A stretch of DNA of 64,000 nucleotides from positions 81,675 to 145,674 of the forward strand of contig NZ_JACSQA010000005.1 of assembly GCF_014836845.1 (NCBI RefSeq), read 5' to 3'. This document shows, piece by piece, positions 53,500 to 62,804 of the stretch. This DNA is from Ureibacillus galli. Lineage in GTDB: Bacteria; Bacillota; Bacilli; Bacillales_A; Planococcaceae. The notes below the pieces were generated by a model. It had not been told where the DNA came from and searched no databases. It saw only the letters and a program-made list of their open reading frames with translations. Every line of letters starts with the position of its first letter. Within the stretch, counting starts at the first letter, position 1. The position numbers and the translations under genes were made by a program.

Positions 53500-53958
53500 T
53501 TATAATAGTTTTTTAATATCGAGGATCGTTTGTAAGTGCATGCCTTCATGGAAAATAGTGCGAATTAACACTTGTTCGATTGTATTCATTCCCATTTCAG
53601 TAGGGTGAAATTCTTCTTCCAATCGTTCTCCAAACCGTTCTTTAATGATTTTCGGTTGGTTATTCAGTAACCCTTTTAATCTTTCAAAACTAGGGGTCTC
53701 ATCGGAAAAATTTGAGGGAGAAGTACCAAATCCAAACCAATCATGAAATGTTTTAGGCACATTTTCTTTTTCTTTCGTCAATGCTTCAATCCATAAAAAT
53801 TGATCTAAATATATATGCCCCATATTCCATCGAATATTATTACGAAATCCGATTGGAATCATTTCTGCTTGTTCTTCTGTTACATCAATTAAAACCCCTA
53901 GTAACTCACTTCTATAACTTTCTAATTGGTTGAATAAAATTTCATGTCGATGCTTCAT
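53500..53958 (-). CDS. DinB-family metal-dependent hydrolase-like protein
   Basis: 152 residues from ATG 53958 (GGAAGGAG upstream); an earlier in-frame start lacks a site. The four-helix DinB_2 pattern is shown by IRWNMGHIYLDQFLWIEAL and IRTIFHEGMHLQTILDIKK, whose histidines bind metal. The family includes bacillithiol transferases (BstA) and DNA-damage-induced proteins (DinB of B. subtilis), different from DNA polymerase IV. A bacillithiol role is possible next to fosB, but unproven. Confidence 0.85.
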   Translation of the reverse strand: MKHRHEILFNQLESYRSELLGVLIDVTEEQAEMIPIGFRNNIRWNMGHIYLDQFLWIEALTKEKENVPKTFHDWFGFGTSPSNFSDETPSFERLKGLLNNQPKIIKERFGERLEEEFHPTEMGMNTIEQVLIRTIFHEGMHLQTILDIKKLL

Positions 53959-54120
53959 TTTATATTCTCCTTCCTCTAAATAACTAATATATTTGACAAA
54001 GAAGGGAATTTTCCTTTTGTTATATAAAAATGGATCCAATTAGAAAATATAAAAAGGTTTACAACAAAAGTTGTTCCTTTATAGTAAAATTTAATCAAAT
54101 GATTGCTTGGGAGGGAGAAC

Positions 54121-54654
54121 ATGTTTAAGTGCAAACTGAATGATGAGTTGGAAATAAGGTTGTTAGAAATTAGACATGCTGAAGAACTTTATCATTTAAC
54201 AAATCAATCGAGAACCTATCTTCGTGAATGGTTACCATGGGTTGATTTTACGAAAGACGTAGATGATTCAAAAGCTTTTATTGAAAGTACATTAAAGCAA
54301 TTTGGCAATAATGATGGATTTCAAGCAGGGATTTGGTATAAAGGAAACTTAGCAGGTGTAATAGGGTTGCATCATATAAACTGGGTTAACAAATCAACAT
54401 CGATAGGTTATTGGTTAGGAGAAGGTTTTCAAGGCAAAGGTATTATGACGACTGCTTGTAAGGCTGTAATCGACTATTGCTTTAATGAATTGAATTTAAA
54501 GCGAATTGAAATCCGCGTAGCTACAGATAATCACAAAAGTCTAGCCATTCCTGAAAGACTTGGGTTTGAAAGAGAAGGGTGTCTTCGAAGTGTGGAATGG
54601 TTATATGATCATTATGTCGATCATGTAGTATTTGGTTTCATTAATCATAACTGA
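54121..54654 (+). CDS. Ribosomal-protein-serine acetyltransferase-like GNAT (YdaF/RimL)
   Basis: 177 residues from ATG 54121 (GGGAGGGAG upstream). The fold opens with EIRLLEIRHAEELYHLTNQS, the CoA loop appears as GEGFQGKGIMTTACKAVI (about 100-117) and IRVATDNHKSLAIPERLGF follows. YdaF of B. subtilis acetylates a ribosomal or other protein N-terminus; the true substrate is not known here. It precedes a phzF-like gene by 51 bases. Confidence 0.88.
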   Translation: MFKCKLNDELEIRLLEIRHAEELYHLTNQSRTYLREWLPWVDFTKDVDDSKAFIESTLKQFGNNDGFQAGIWYKGNLAGVIGLHHINWVNKSTSIGYWLGEGFQGKGIMTTACKAVIDYCFNELNLKRIEIRVATDNHKSLAIPERLGFEREGCLRSVEWLYDHYVDHVVFGFINHN

Positions 54655-54705
54655 TTATTCAAATGGCAAAATCGATAAGGAAAACTAAAAAAGGGGAATA
54701 GGATT

Positions 54706-55608
54706 ATGAAGTCAATTACCGTTCATCATTTTGATGCCTTTAGTAATCAACCAAATAAAGGAAACCCAGCTGGGGTTGTATTAAACGGGGATGATTTAAC
54801 TGATGAAGAAATGCAGAAAATAGCGTATGAAGTAGGATTTAATGAAACATCCTTTTCTGTGAAGTCAGAAATAGCAGACTTAAAAATACGCTTTTTTACA
54901 CCTGGTCACGAGATGAATTTATGTGGTCACGCCACGATGGCAACAATCTTTGCTTTAAAAACAAAAGGTCTATTAGGAGACAAAAGTCAATTAACGATTG
55001 AAACGAAGGCGGGCATTTTACCAATCTCGATTCAAACATCCGATGAAAACGAACTGCTGATTACGATGAAACAGGCAACGCCAAAATTCGAACAATTTAC
55101 CGGTTCGAAAGCAAAATTGGCCCAATCGATTGGACTGGAAGAAACGGATCTCCATGAAACTTTACCGATTTTATATGGAAGTACAGGAATATGGACATTA
55201 TTAATCCCAATAAAGGAATTAAAAGCCTTTGAAAAAATGAAACCAAACACTAAAGAGTTTCCTACTATATTAAAGGATATGCCTAAAGCATCTGTACATC
55301 CATTTTGTATGGAAACTTTTGATCCGAAAGCAACGATGCATGCCCGCCATTTCTCTTCTCCTTATTCTGGCACTATTGAAGATGCTGTAACGGGAACTGC
55401 TTCAGGAGTAATGGGTGCATATTATGGGAAATATATAATGAAGAATGAGTATGATTCGCTTCACCTCATAGTTGAGCAAGGACAGGAAATAGGAAAAGAC
55501 GGTCGTGTCTTTGTGGAAGTTTCGAAAAATAATGAATCATTTGATATTGAGATTACTGGAAATGCAGTACATGTTCGAGATTTCGAAGTTTTGCTAGAAA
55601 AAGAATAA
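54706..55608 (+). CDS. PhzF-family isomerase/epimerase
   Basis: 300 residues with the PhzF double hot-dog fold: [20 protein letters not shown], the catalytic Glu in [22 protein letters not shown] and the second-half [13 protein letters not shown]. In phenazine producers PhzF isomerises a dihydroxyanthranilate derivative, but most members in bacilli have unknown substrates and no phenazine genes surround this one. The ribosome site is weak (AAGGGGA upstream). Confidence 0.88.
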   Translation: MKSITVHHFDAFSNQPNKGNPAGVVLNGDDLTDEEMQKIAYEVGFNETSFSVKSEIADLKIRFFTPGHEMNLCGHATMATIFALKTKGLLGDKSQLTIETKAGILPISIQTSDENELLITMKQATPKFEQFTGSKAKLAQSIGLEETDLHETLPILYGSTGIWTLLIPIKELKAFEKMKPNTKEFPTILKDMPKASVHPFCMETFDPKATMHARHFSSPYSGTIEDAVTGTASGVMGAYYGKYIMKNEYDSLHLIVEQGQEIGKDGRVFVEVSKNNESFDIEITGNAVHVRDFEVLLEKE

Positions 55609-55643
55609 GGTTTTCCAAAGTGATTTACATATTTTAAACATAA

Positions 55644-55682
55644 AAAGGTGCTGCTCTAGGCTTAGACTAGAAAAGCACCTTT
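55644..55682. terminator. Bidirectional terminator
   Basis: AAAGGTGCT (55644-55652) pairs perfectly with AGCACCTTT (55674-55682), with A and T flanks on both strands. Confidence 0.82.
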
Positions 55683-55689
55683 CTAGGTT

Positions 55690-55935
55690 CTAATGGAACA
55701 TTTTGTCTACACGTTCAACTACTTCATCAGCAGATAAGCCACTTGCATGAATAACCGATCCTTTTGTTACTGTATCGCTGATTCCCATAACGTTTTCATC
55801 TTGGCCAGTAATAACACAACAATCACAATTTTTTGCATCTTCTTCACTGCGAAGTTGAATAACTTCATAACCCTTTGCCTTTAATGCAGCTTCAACATTC
55901 GATAAGGATTGTTCAACACCAATTATGTTAGGCAT
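55690..55935 (-). CDS. ykuS: UPF0180 family protein YkuS
   Basis: 81 residues matching the YkuS/UPF0180 family: [20 protein letters not shown], then [16 protein letters not shown] with a conserved Cys cluster and a C-terminal [13 protein letters not shown] helix. The function is unknown; these proteins are confined to bacilli. AGGAGGTGGAAGG precedes the ATG. A single-gene unit. Confidence 0.9.
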   Translation of the reverse strand: MPNIIGVEQSLSNVEAALKAKGYEVIQLRSEEDAKNCDCCVITGQDENVMGISDTVTKGSVIHASGLSADEVVERVDKMFH

Positions 55936-56269
55936 TTTCCTTCCACCTCCTATAAGTAATGTGTCATTTATGTCTGCTAATTATTCATAGTGGAAGTATT
56001 TTTTGTAGTAGTTTGATTTGTATTTCCTCATACACTTGAGGGCTAACGAAAAATGTATAGTTTTAGAAATATAAAAATACGTCGATTAAAAACCATTCAA
56101 AGAAAGGGATACTTCCTCTGGAAAGAATAGAAGGAAAAGTTTTAGGCCATTCATTACAATCACTTATGTAACGAAAGAGACCTCAAAATGTTTATCACTG
56201 TCATTCATGAAACGAATTTGTTATGATATGTAAACATTTTAATGACTTTCAAACTTGGAGTGATAACAA
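55936..56269. other. Intergenic stretch with nothing recognised
   Basis: Divergent promoter region between ykuS and the dltE-like gene. Only AT-rich sequence and short frames without ribosome sites are present; no hairpin or operator stands out. Confidence 0.55.
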
Positions 56270-57037
56270 ATGAATTTATCAGGAAATACCATTTTAATAA
56301 CTGGTGGAGCTTCTGGTATTGGGCTAGCCTTTGCAGAAAACTTTATGAAAGCAGGAAATAAAGTAATCATCGTAGGGCGAAGAGAAAATAAACTGGCAGA
56401 AGCAAAGGAAAAGTTCCCTGAATTACATACAAGAGTTTGTGATGTATCGGTTGAAGAGGAACGAATTCAATTAATTGATTGGGTAACAGAAAAATTCCCA
56501 GATCTTAATATGATAGTTAATAATGCGGGCATCCAGCAGAGAGTTAATTTGCTCAATGAAAAGAAAGAATGGAGCTATTATCAAAATGAAATTGCGATTA
56601 ATGTTGAAGCCCCAATTCATCTTTCTATGCTTTTAATTCCTCATTTCTTAAAGCAAAAACAGGCAACAATCCTTAACGTAACATCTGGGCTCGCGATACA
56701 ACCAGGAGTTTGGGTACCGATTTATAGTGCCACAAAGGCGGCAATGCACTCATTTACAGTAACATTACGCCAACAATTAGAAAATACAAATGTAGAAGTA
56801 ATAGAAGTATTACCTCCTGCTGTTAATACAGATTTAGGTGGTGCGGGTCTTCATACTTTTGGTGCTCCATTAAATGATTTTATAAATGCCATCTTTGAAG
56901 GGTTGAAAAATGAACAGCTAGAAATTGGTTATGGCGGCACTGAAAAGCGGCTTTTTGCTTCAAAAGAAGAACTTGAACAAGGGATGAAAAATGCTTGGGA
57001 AAACTTTTTAAAAAGAAATCCTGATTTTCTAAATTAA
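56270..57037 (+). CDS. Short-chain dehydrogenase, DltE-like
   Basis: 255 residues: cofactor loop TGGASGIG (about 11-18), NNAG near residue 86 and the YSATK catalytic motif near 155. The sequence around VIIVGRRENKLAEAKEKFPELHTRVCDV resembles DltE of the B. subtilis dlt operon. dltA-D are absent here, so it is a stand-alone DltE-like enzyme with unknown substrate. GGAGTG precedes the ATG. Confidence 0.86.
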   Translation: MNLSGNTILITGGASGIGLAFAENFMKAGNKVIIVGRRENKLAEAKEKFPELHTRVCDVSVEEERIQLIDWVTEKFPDLNMIVNNAGIQQRVNLLNEKKEWSYYQNEIAINVEAPIHLSMLLIPHFLKQKQATILNVTSGLAIQPGVWVPIYSATKAAMHSFTVTLRQQLENTNVEVIEVLPPAVNTDLGGAGLHTFGAPLNDFINAIFEGLKNEQLEIGYGGTEKRLFASKEELEQGMKNAWENFLKRNPDFLN

Positions 57038-57048
57038 TTATATAAACG

Positions 57049-57081
57049 AAAAAGTCCGTCTCCACCATGACGGACTTTTTT
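57049..57081. terminator. Bidirectional terminator between the two SDR genes
   Basis: AAAAAGTCCGTC (57049-57060) pairs perfectly with GACGGACTTTTT (57069-57080). Confidence 0.92.
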
Positions 57082-57087
57082 ATATAT

Positions 57088-57867
57088 TTATTGTGATGTA
57101 TAGCCACCATCAATGACAACGGCTTGTCCTGTAATACTTTTTCCTTTATCACTCGCAAGGAATAAGGCATAATCTGCAATTTCACTTACATCCAATAATT
57201 TTTTTTGAGGTACTTGAGCAAGGATAATGTCTTCAAGCGCCCGATCTTCAGGGATATGACGCGTTTTCGCTAAATCCGCAATTTGACCGCGTACAAGGGG
57301 CGTGTCAACATATCCTGGACATAAAGCATTAACGGTAATACCGTCTAGAGCTCCTTCTAATGCGGCTACTTTTGTTAGTCCGATAACACCATGTTTTGCA
57401 CTATTATAGGCAGCCTTACCAGCAAATCCGATTAACCCATTAATAGATGCGATATTAATAATGCGTCCCCATTTTTGCTTTTTCATAATAGGGAATACTT
57501 CTCTTGTAAGGATGAAAGGTGCAATCAACATTATTCTATGCATTAATTCAAATTTAGCAGTTGAAAATTCTTCAATTGGTGCGACATGTTGCATACCCGC
57601 ATTATTAATGACGATGTCAATGGAACCAAATGTCTTCTGAGTTTCCGTAACTAAATTTTTCAAATCTTCTTCATTCGTAACGTCTGCTTTTACTCCAATT
57701 GCCTCATAACCGGCACCGTTAAGGGATTGAACAGATTCTTGTAATAAATCGACATTAATATCAGATAGAACAACCTTTGCCCCTTCTTTTGCAAAGTGTT
57801 CTCCAATCTTAAATCCAATTCCTTGGGCAGAACCAGTCACAATCACAACTTTATCCTTTACCACCAT
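57088..57867 (-). CDS. 3-hydroxybutyrate dehydrogenase
   Basis: 259 residues from ATG 57867 (GGAGG eight bases upstream; an earlier ATG lacks spacing). Classical SDR motifs are present: TGSAQGIG, NNAGMQHVAPIEEF, the catalytic YNSAK and the C-terminal LCPGYVDTPLVRGQIADLAK, which is the BDH signature. It interconverts 3-hydroxybutyrate and acetoacetate with NAD, in poly-hydroxybutyrate or ketone-body metabolism. A monocistronic gene convergent with another SDR. Confidence 0.9.
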   Translation of the reverse strand: MVVKDKVVIVTGSAQGIGFKIGEHFAKEGAKVVLSDINVDLLQESVQSLNGAGYEAIGVKADVTNEEDLKNLVTETQKTFGSIDIVINNAGMQHVAPIEEFSTAKFELMHRIMLIAPFILTREVFPIMKKQKWGRIINIASINGLIGFAGKAAYNSAKHGVIGLTKVAALEGALDGITVNALCPGYVDTPLVRGQIADLAKTRHIPEDRALEDIILAQVPQKKLLDVSEIADYALFLASDKGKSITGQAVVIDGGYTSQ

Positions 57868-58062
57868 ACATAACGCCTCCATATTATAAAATTTTCCTCT
57901 TATTTTATTCTATTCTCTATCCGCTATAAAACATGTCTATATTTATAGTGTTTGTTCTAATCAGTTTAAAAGTTAAGTAGTTTCTAATATTGGAAAACGA
58001 TAAGGAGGAAAATAATTAGTTTTAAGGAATTATTTGTATAAGTAGACGAAGGAGGATAATAG

Positions 58063-58536
58063 ATGAAAATAAATGTTGTATCAGCCAAAGTAGAAGATTT
58101 TAATGAGGTGAATGTTATTGTGAAAGAAGGACAAGATCAACATGCAGAAGCTCTTCCTAATATTTTTAAAAAAGTGGAGCAAGTGATGCCAGAAAGTTAT
58201 TTTCAACAGTTGTTAGCAGAGTCGAATTGTGACATTTTGATTGCGAAAGAAAATCAAACTGTTATTGGTTTTGTTGTGGTGGAAATAAAAAAATCCCCTG
58301 CCTTCGAATCAATGGTCGAGAGAAAATATGCTTATATAAACGATTTTGGTGTGAAATCTAATTATAAAAGGGGAGGGGTCGGAACGACATTATTTAATGC
58401 ATGTGTAGAGTGGTCGAAAGAAAAAGGGGCACAATCATTGGAATTAAACGTTTGGGAATTCAACGAACAAGCCATTTCCTTTTATGAGCGTTTTGGAATG
58501 AAAACGATGAGCAGAAAAATGACCTTAAATTTATAA
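58063..58536 (+). CDS. GNAT-family acetyltransferase
   Basis: 157 residues; GAAGGAGG precedes the ATG. The CoA-binding loop is in NYKRGGVGTTLFNACVEWSK, followed by the LNVWEFNEQAISFYERFGMK segment that closes nearly all GNATs. The N-terminus carries the VNVIVKEGQDQHAEALP stretch common in YhfO-type GNATs. The acceptor is unknown. The next gene, a methyltransferase, lies 79 bases away. Confidence 0.87.
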   Translation: MKINVVSAKVEDFNEVNVIVKEGQDQHAEALPNIFKKVEQVMPESYFQQLLAESNCDILIAKENQTVIGFVVVEIKKSPAFESMVERKYAYINDFGVKSNYKRGGVGTTLFNACVEWSKEKGAQSLELNVWEFNEQAISFYERFGMKTMSRKMTLNL

Positions 58537-58615
58537 ATTATAATGAGTTGTTATGTAGACATATGATTTATCTAAAAAACTAAGGAGATGTAGGACATTT
58601 AAAGGAGGGGTCTTT

Positions 58616-59392
58616 ATGGGAATTGATTTTCACGAGAAGAAAAACCGTAATTCGTATACAACTCGAAAGGCTAACCAATCTTGGATACAAACGGTGAAAG
58701 AACTCGTACCGATTAACAATACGACCCACGCGGTAGATATTGGATGCGGAGGAGGAATTTATTGTAAAGCACTAGCGGATATGGGAGTGGCAACTGTAAC
58801 AGGTGTTGATTTTTCAGAAGTGATGATTGAGGGAGCAATTATTAATTGTGATAACTATCCAAACATTTCTTTTCACAAAGGAAATGCTTTTGAAACGGGT
58901 TTAAAGGGAAATTACTATGATTTATTGCTTGAAAGGGCATTAATCCATCATATCGAGGATTTACAAAGCTGTTTTAAAGAAGCATATCGAGTGCTCAAAA
59001 AAGGCGGTTATTTAATTATTCAAGATCGTACGCCGGCTGATTGCCTTTTACCTGGTGATGAACAACATATTCGAGGATACTTTTTCGAACTTTTCCCAAA
59101 GTTAAAGGAAAAGGAAATTCAACGAAGACATTCAAGTAATTTGGTTATGGAAACTTTGACAGAGGTTGGTTTTAAAGAAATAGAAGAAGTGAAATTGTGG
59201 GAAATTCGAAACATCTATGACAATAAAGGGCAGTTACTAGAAGATTTGAAGGAAAGAACGGGTAGAAGCATTTTACATGAACTTGACGATAAAGAATTGA
59301 ACTTATTAATTCACTCTATTGATGATGCCGTATCGAAAAGGACCAACATCATAGAAAAAGATAGATGGACATTTTGGAAAGCTGTTAAATGA
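58616..59392 (+). CDS. Class I SAM-dependent methyltransferase
   Basis: 258 residues from ATG 58616 (GGAGGGG upstream). The SAM motif I is HAVDIGCGGGIYCKAL (about 40-55), followed by VDFSEVMIEGA and LLERALIHHI motifs; the C-terminal third is helical, as in UbiE/Coq5-like small-molecule methyltransferases. The substrate is unknown. It sits between a GNAT gene and amj without an obvious shared pathway. Confidence 0.88.
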   Translation: MGIDFHEKKNRNSYTTRKANQSWIQTVKELVPINNTTHAVDIGCGGGIYCKALADMGVATVTGVDFSEVMIEGAIINCDNYPNISFHKGNAFETGLKGNYYDLLLERALIHHIEDLQSCFKEAYRVLKKGGYLIIQDRTPADCLLPGDEQHIRGYFFELFPKLKEKEIQRRHSSNLVMETLTEVGFKEIEEVKLWEIRNIYDNKGQLLEDLKERTGRSILHELDDKELNLLIHSIDDAVSKRTNIIEKDRWTFWKAVK

Positions 59393-59542
59393 TAGATGAA
59401 TATGAGTTTGCCATATGAGATGGTCACTCTTATTTGCTTAACTAGGTAGTCTTTTCAACCTCTTTTAACACGAATGATATTGTTTCCAAAAAAATTAAAA
59501 GAACCTGTATAATATAGAGAAATAATTTGTTGGAGGCTTTAT

Positions 59543-60358
59543 ATGGAATACATAACAAATAAAATCGTTGTGGTGGCAATATTTATATTAATCGTAACGA
59601 TGATTGAGACGTTAGCTTATTCAACGAGAATATCTGGTGCAAGGGTGAAATTAATAGCTACTGCATTATCTTTATTTAGCACGTTAGTCATCGTTTCAAG
59701 ATTTTCCACAATGATTCAACAGCCTCTTACTGCAAAACTCATTGCTGAAGCACCAGATAGTAATAAACTAAATTTTATAGAGGAGCAATATCGAATATTA
59801 ATTGGGGTTACTTCTGTTGGCGTATTACTTGGAATAATGCTTTTTCCAACTTTCATCAACATTTTTTCAAGAGCCATCATCCAATTATCAAATGAAAGAG
59901 GTTCGATTATCTCCGCAATAGGAAAACAATTGAATCCAACAGGAATAAAGAAAATAATTTCTTGTTTTCGTGTCCCGAAGTTGAAATTTTTACAGGGGAT
60001 TACATTCAAAACAATCCCTAAACGATTATTTGTAGTAAATGTGATTGTTTCCGCTGTATTTACCATCGGTGTATTATCCTCTTTATATGCTTCTATGTTA
60101 GTTCCAGAAGATTATGCTCAAGCGGCATTAATGTCATCGGGAGTCATTAATGGAATTGCGACGATTTTATTAACACTGTTTATCGATCCGAAAGCTTCCG
60201 TTTTAGCCGATCGAGTGATGAAAAATCAATGTGATTACGTTTATTTAAAAAGTTACTCATTGACGATGATTAGCTCGAAATTTGTAGGTACTATAGTAGC
60301 ACAACTATTGTTTATACCAGCTGCCTATTATGTTGCATGGTTTGCAGAATGGATTTAA
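59543..60358 (+). CDS. amj: Alternate lipid II flippase Amj
   Basis: 271 residues with six predicted membrane segments and the Amj sequence pattern (VTMIETLAYSTRISGARVKLIATALSLF, SLYASMLVPEDYAQAALMSSGVINGIATILLTLFIDPK). Amj (YdaH) flips lipid II across the membrane and backs up MurJ in B. subtilis, where it is induced by sigma-M. Here TATAAT at 59508-59513 and TTGGAGG before the ATG are visible; no clear sigma-M promoter was found. Confidence 0.93.
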   Translation: MEYITNKIVVVAIFILIVTMIETLAYSTRISGARVKLIATALSLFSTLVIVSRFSTMIQQPLTAKLIAEAPDSNKLNFIEEQYRILIGVTSVGVLLGIMLFPTFINIFSRAIIQLSNERGSIISAIGKQLNPTGIKKIISCFRVPKLKFLQGITFKTIPKRLFVVNVIVSAVFTIGVLSSLYASMLVPEDYAQAALMSSGVINGIATILLTLFIDPKASVLADRVMKNQCDYVYLKSYSLTMISSKFVGTIVAQLLFIPAAYYVAWFAEWI

Positions 60359-60364
60359 TTTAAC

Positions 60365-60396
60365 AAAAGCTTAAGGAGGTTCCCTAAGCTTTTTTG
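60365..60396. terminator. Bidirectional terminator between amj and flavin reductase
   Basis: AAAAGCTTA (60365-60373) pairs with TAAGCTTTT (60385-60393), followed by TT. Confidence 0.88.
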
Positions 60397-60399
60397 CCG

Positions 60400-61020
60400 T
60401 TAAATTTCTGCTCGAAAAGTTTTCCCTAGATGTTCACCTAGACTAAAATAATGGCGGAAATTATAGATAAGTGGACTCCATTGGTTGGGATTGATATGGT
60501 TTTCGCCAATCAAAATGTCTTTATGGGCGTGTACTTGAATCGACTGGGTTTCTACAATGGCAAATTGGGGTGAATAATCTGGTATTCGAATATCTTTCAC
60601 CTTTGCTTCAATTTGTAGGGGACATTCTGATATTCTTGTAGGTTTTACTAAAGTTGATGGAATAGGCGTTAACCCACTCGCATGATATTTGTCTTTTTCA
60701 AAACGAAATCCACTATTTATTTTATAATCAGGAACTGGATGTTTCCCTGTATAATGAGCCAATCGTTCAACATTTTCCCATAAAGATGGATCTGGGACAT
60801 TTATAACACATTCTGGATGCCTAGTTAAATTTTCTAATGCTTTGCCATCAACTCCAAGGCCAATGATGATACAATCTCCTAAAGCCCATGATGATGAGAT
60901 AGGACTTATATTCACCGTATCATCTTCATTTAGTGTATTTAATAAAATAACTGGTGTTCCGTAATATAAAATTTTCGGTTCAATCATTTTTGTCTCTCGT
61001 GCTTGAGCAATTTTTTTCAT
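60400..61020 (-). CDS. Flavin reductase-like (FMN-binding split barrel) protein
   Basis: 206 residues from ATG 61020 (AAGGAGG upstream; an earlier ATG has no site). It shows the flavin-reductase-like pattern: an opening strand GTPVILLNTLNEDDTVNISPIS, then LGVDGKALENLTRHPECVINVP and ASGLTPIPS. Members bind FMN and reduce flavins or act on small metabolites. Divergent from an ArsR-type gene with 92 bases between, which probably represses it. Confidence 0.87.
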   Translation of the reverse strand: MKKIAQARETKMIEPKILYYGTPVILLNTLNEDDTVNISPISSSWALGDCIIIGLGVDGKALENLTRHPECVINVPDPSLWENVERLAHYTGKHPVPDYKINSGFRFEKDKYHASGLTPIPSTLVKPTRISECPLQIEAKVKDIRIPDYSPQFAIVETQSIQVHAHKDILIGENHINPNQWSPLIYNFRHYFSLGEHLGKTFRAEI

Positions 61021-61112
61021 GTTTATTTCCTCCTTGATGGTATTCTCATTTCCCATTGTAGAACATAATTATTTCCACTATAATCGAAATATGGAATACA
61101 TAGGAGATGATC

Positions 61113-61802
61113 ATGAAAATGAATGCAAATGCGAATCCGAACGTAGCAATCATCGCTTCCCTTGTGAGTGAACCTTCCCGCGCGGCAATTTTAACCGTCT
61201 TACTCGATGGTAGATTTCATACAGCGGGGGAATTAGCGTATGCGGCAGGTATTAAACCACAAACAGCAAGTTTTCATTTAGCCAAAATGGTGGATGCGAA
61301 CGTTGTTCACGTAGATAAACAAGGAAGACATCGATATTATGGAATTCGTGATCAAGAAGTAGCCCACACGATGGAAATACTTTTGACAATTACCCCACCT
61401 TTAAAAGTAAAATCTTTTAAACAATCCACAGAAGATAAGGCTTTACGGTATGCAAGAACGTGTTATGATCATATCGCTGGAAATGTAGGTGTTCAATTAG
61501 CTGATTCTTTAAAGAATTCAGGTATTCTTTCAGAAGAATTTATCGTGACTGAAAAAGGGATACAATTTTTCCAATCATTCCAAGTAGATCTTCATCAGAT
61601 AAAGAAGAAACGTCGTTCATTCTGTCATAAATGTTTAGATTGGAGTGAAAGACGTCATCACATTGGTGGCGCATTAGGGAATGCTTTACTGGAAAGATTT
61701 TTGGAGTTGAATTGGGTTGAACGTATACCGAAAACACGTGCAATTAAAATAACGCCAAAAGGGAGACAAGGTTTTAAAGAAACGTTTTTAATGGATGTTT
61801 AA
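61113..61802 (+). CDS. ArsR-type winged-helix regulator with C-terminal extension
   Basis: 229 residues from ATG 61113 (TAGGAG six bases upstream; ATG 61107 is too close). The HTH is SEPSRAAILTVLLDGRFHTA, AGELAYAAGIKPQTASFHLAKM. Unlike short ArsR proteins it has about 130 further residues, including CHKCLDWSERRHHIGG, a Cys-x-x-Cys pair. It is divergent from the flavin reductase gene and is probably its repressor. The inducer is unknown. Confidence 0.85.
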   Translation: MKMNANANPNVAIIASLVSEPSRAAILTVLLDGRFHTAGELAYAAGIKPQTASFHLAKMVDANVVHVDKQGRHRYYGIRDQEVAHTMEILLTITPPLKVKSFKQSTEDKALRYARTCYDHIAGNVGVQLADSLKNSGILSEEFIVTEKGIQFFQSFQVDLHQIKKKRRSFCHKCLDWSERRHHIGGALGNALLERFLELNWVERIPKTRAIKITPKGRQGFKETFLMDV

Positions 61803-61813
61803 TTTAGAGAGTG

Positions 61814-61843
61814 AAAAGCCGTAATGAATACACGGCTTTTTTT
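61814..61843 (+). terminator. Terminator after the ArsR-type gene
   Basis: AAAAGCCGT (61814-61822) pairs perfectly with ACGGCTTTT (61832-61840), followed by TTT. Confidence 0.88.
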
Positions 61844-61913
61844 AAAAAATAACAAAATTCATTTCAAATAGGGTATGGAACAATGGGTATAAGTTAATGT
61901 AGGGGGTAAGTAT

Positions 61914-62399
61914 TTGAAAATCATTACTTTATCGAATGGGAATAATGTCGAAGTAGAATGTTTAAGTTGTGCAATCACAAGTGGAATTATTATACCTGAT
62001 GGAGGTGTCGTGTACGAATCAGAACATTTTCATGTCCATCAAGATGTTGCTTATCCGATTAAAGGGTTAATGATTGTAGCGTCAAAACGCCATGTGAAAT
62101 GTTTGGATGAATTAACTGAAGAAAAAAAGTTCGATTATATAAATGTTTTATCTAAAATAAGACAGGCTCAAAGAGAAATTTTAGGAATAAAATATGTTTA
62201 CTACTTTTACAATGAAGACACTACCCACCACTTTCATACTTGGATGGTACCAAGATATGATTGGATGTATGAATTTGGCCGTTCCGTAGAATCAGTTCGC
62301 CCCATTTTACTCCATGCAAGAAATCAGATGAATCATAAAGAAAATGTGCTAGAAGTGATGGCAGCAATTGACTGTCTAACAAAAGAACTTGATCGTTAA
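61914..62399 (+). CDS. HIT-like domain protein
   Basis: 161 residues from TTG 61914 (GGGGGT upstream). An N-terminal Cys16-x-x-Cys19 and the segment THHFHTWMVPR (His105, His106, His108) give a HIT-like active site in which the first His of the normal HxHxH is a Thr. VHQDVAYPIKGLMIVASKRH fits the nucleotide-binding region. HIT proteins cleave dinucleoside polyphosphates or AMP-conjugates; the altered triad may change or lower activity. It precedes a small membrane gene by 30 bases. Confidence 0.75.
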   Translation: MKIITLSNGNNVEVECLSCAITSGIIIPDGGVVYESEHFHVHQDVAYPIKGLMIVASKRHVKCLDELTEEKKFDYINVLSKIRQAQREILGIKYVYYFYNEDTTHHFHTWMVPRYDWMYEFGRSVESVRPILLHARNQMNHKENVLEVMAAIDCLTKELDR

Positions 62400-62429
62400 A
62401 ATCAGTTTTTTACTAAGGGAGATGAAAAA

Positions 62430-62744
62430 ATGAAATTTTCCCGCTGGATCCATTTGAAAAATATTTCCCTCTGGTTTTATTTATGTTCTTTGTTTCTTTA
62501 TTTTATAAGTTTCGTCGGTGCCTTTTCAGTTGGGTTATATATTATCTTTGGTGCAATCGTATCTTTATTATTCGGATTATCTGTATCATTGAAAATTTTA
62601 ACGAAAAAAAGAAATCCTTACTCGGTTCTTACAATTTCCATTGTCATCGTTGCAATTTCATTTATCCTTTGGTATTTGTTAGTCCGTTATATAGATGATT
62701 TTTATATTTTCTATCCCTTTACGTTGTTAAGTTGGGGAAATTAA
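62430..62744 (+). CDS. Small three-helix membrane protein, unknown function
   Basis: 104 residues with about three membrane helices (around 12-32, 38-56 and 68-88), a basic KKRNPYS loop between the last two and a short aromatic C-terminal end. AGGGAG precedes the ATG. Not recognised. The gap from the HIT-like gene is 30 bases, so cotranscription is possible. Confidence 0.7.
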   Translation: MKFSRWIHLKNISLWFYLCSLFLYFISFVGAFSVGLYIIFGAIVSLLFGLSVSLKILTKKRNPYSVLTISIVIVAISFILWYLLVRYIDDFYIFYPFTLLSWGN

Positions 62745-62804
62745 CAAAGGACTATTTCCTTGATACACTAATGGTAAGATGAATCACTATCCAAGGGGTG
62801 AAAC

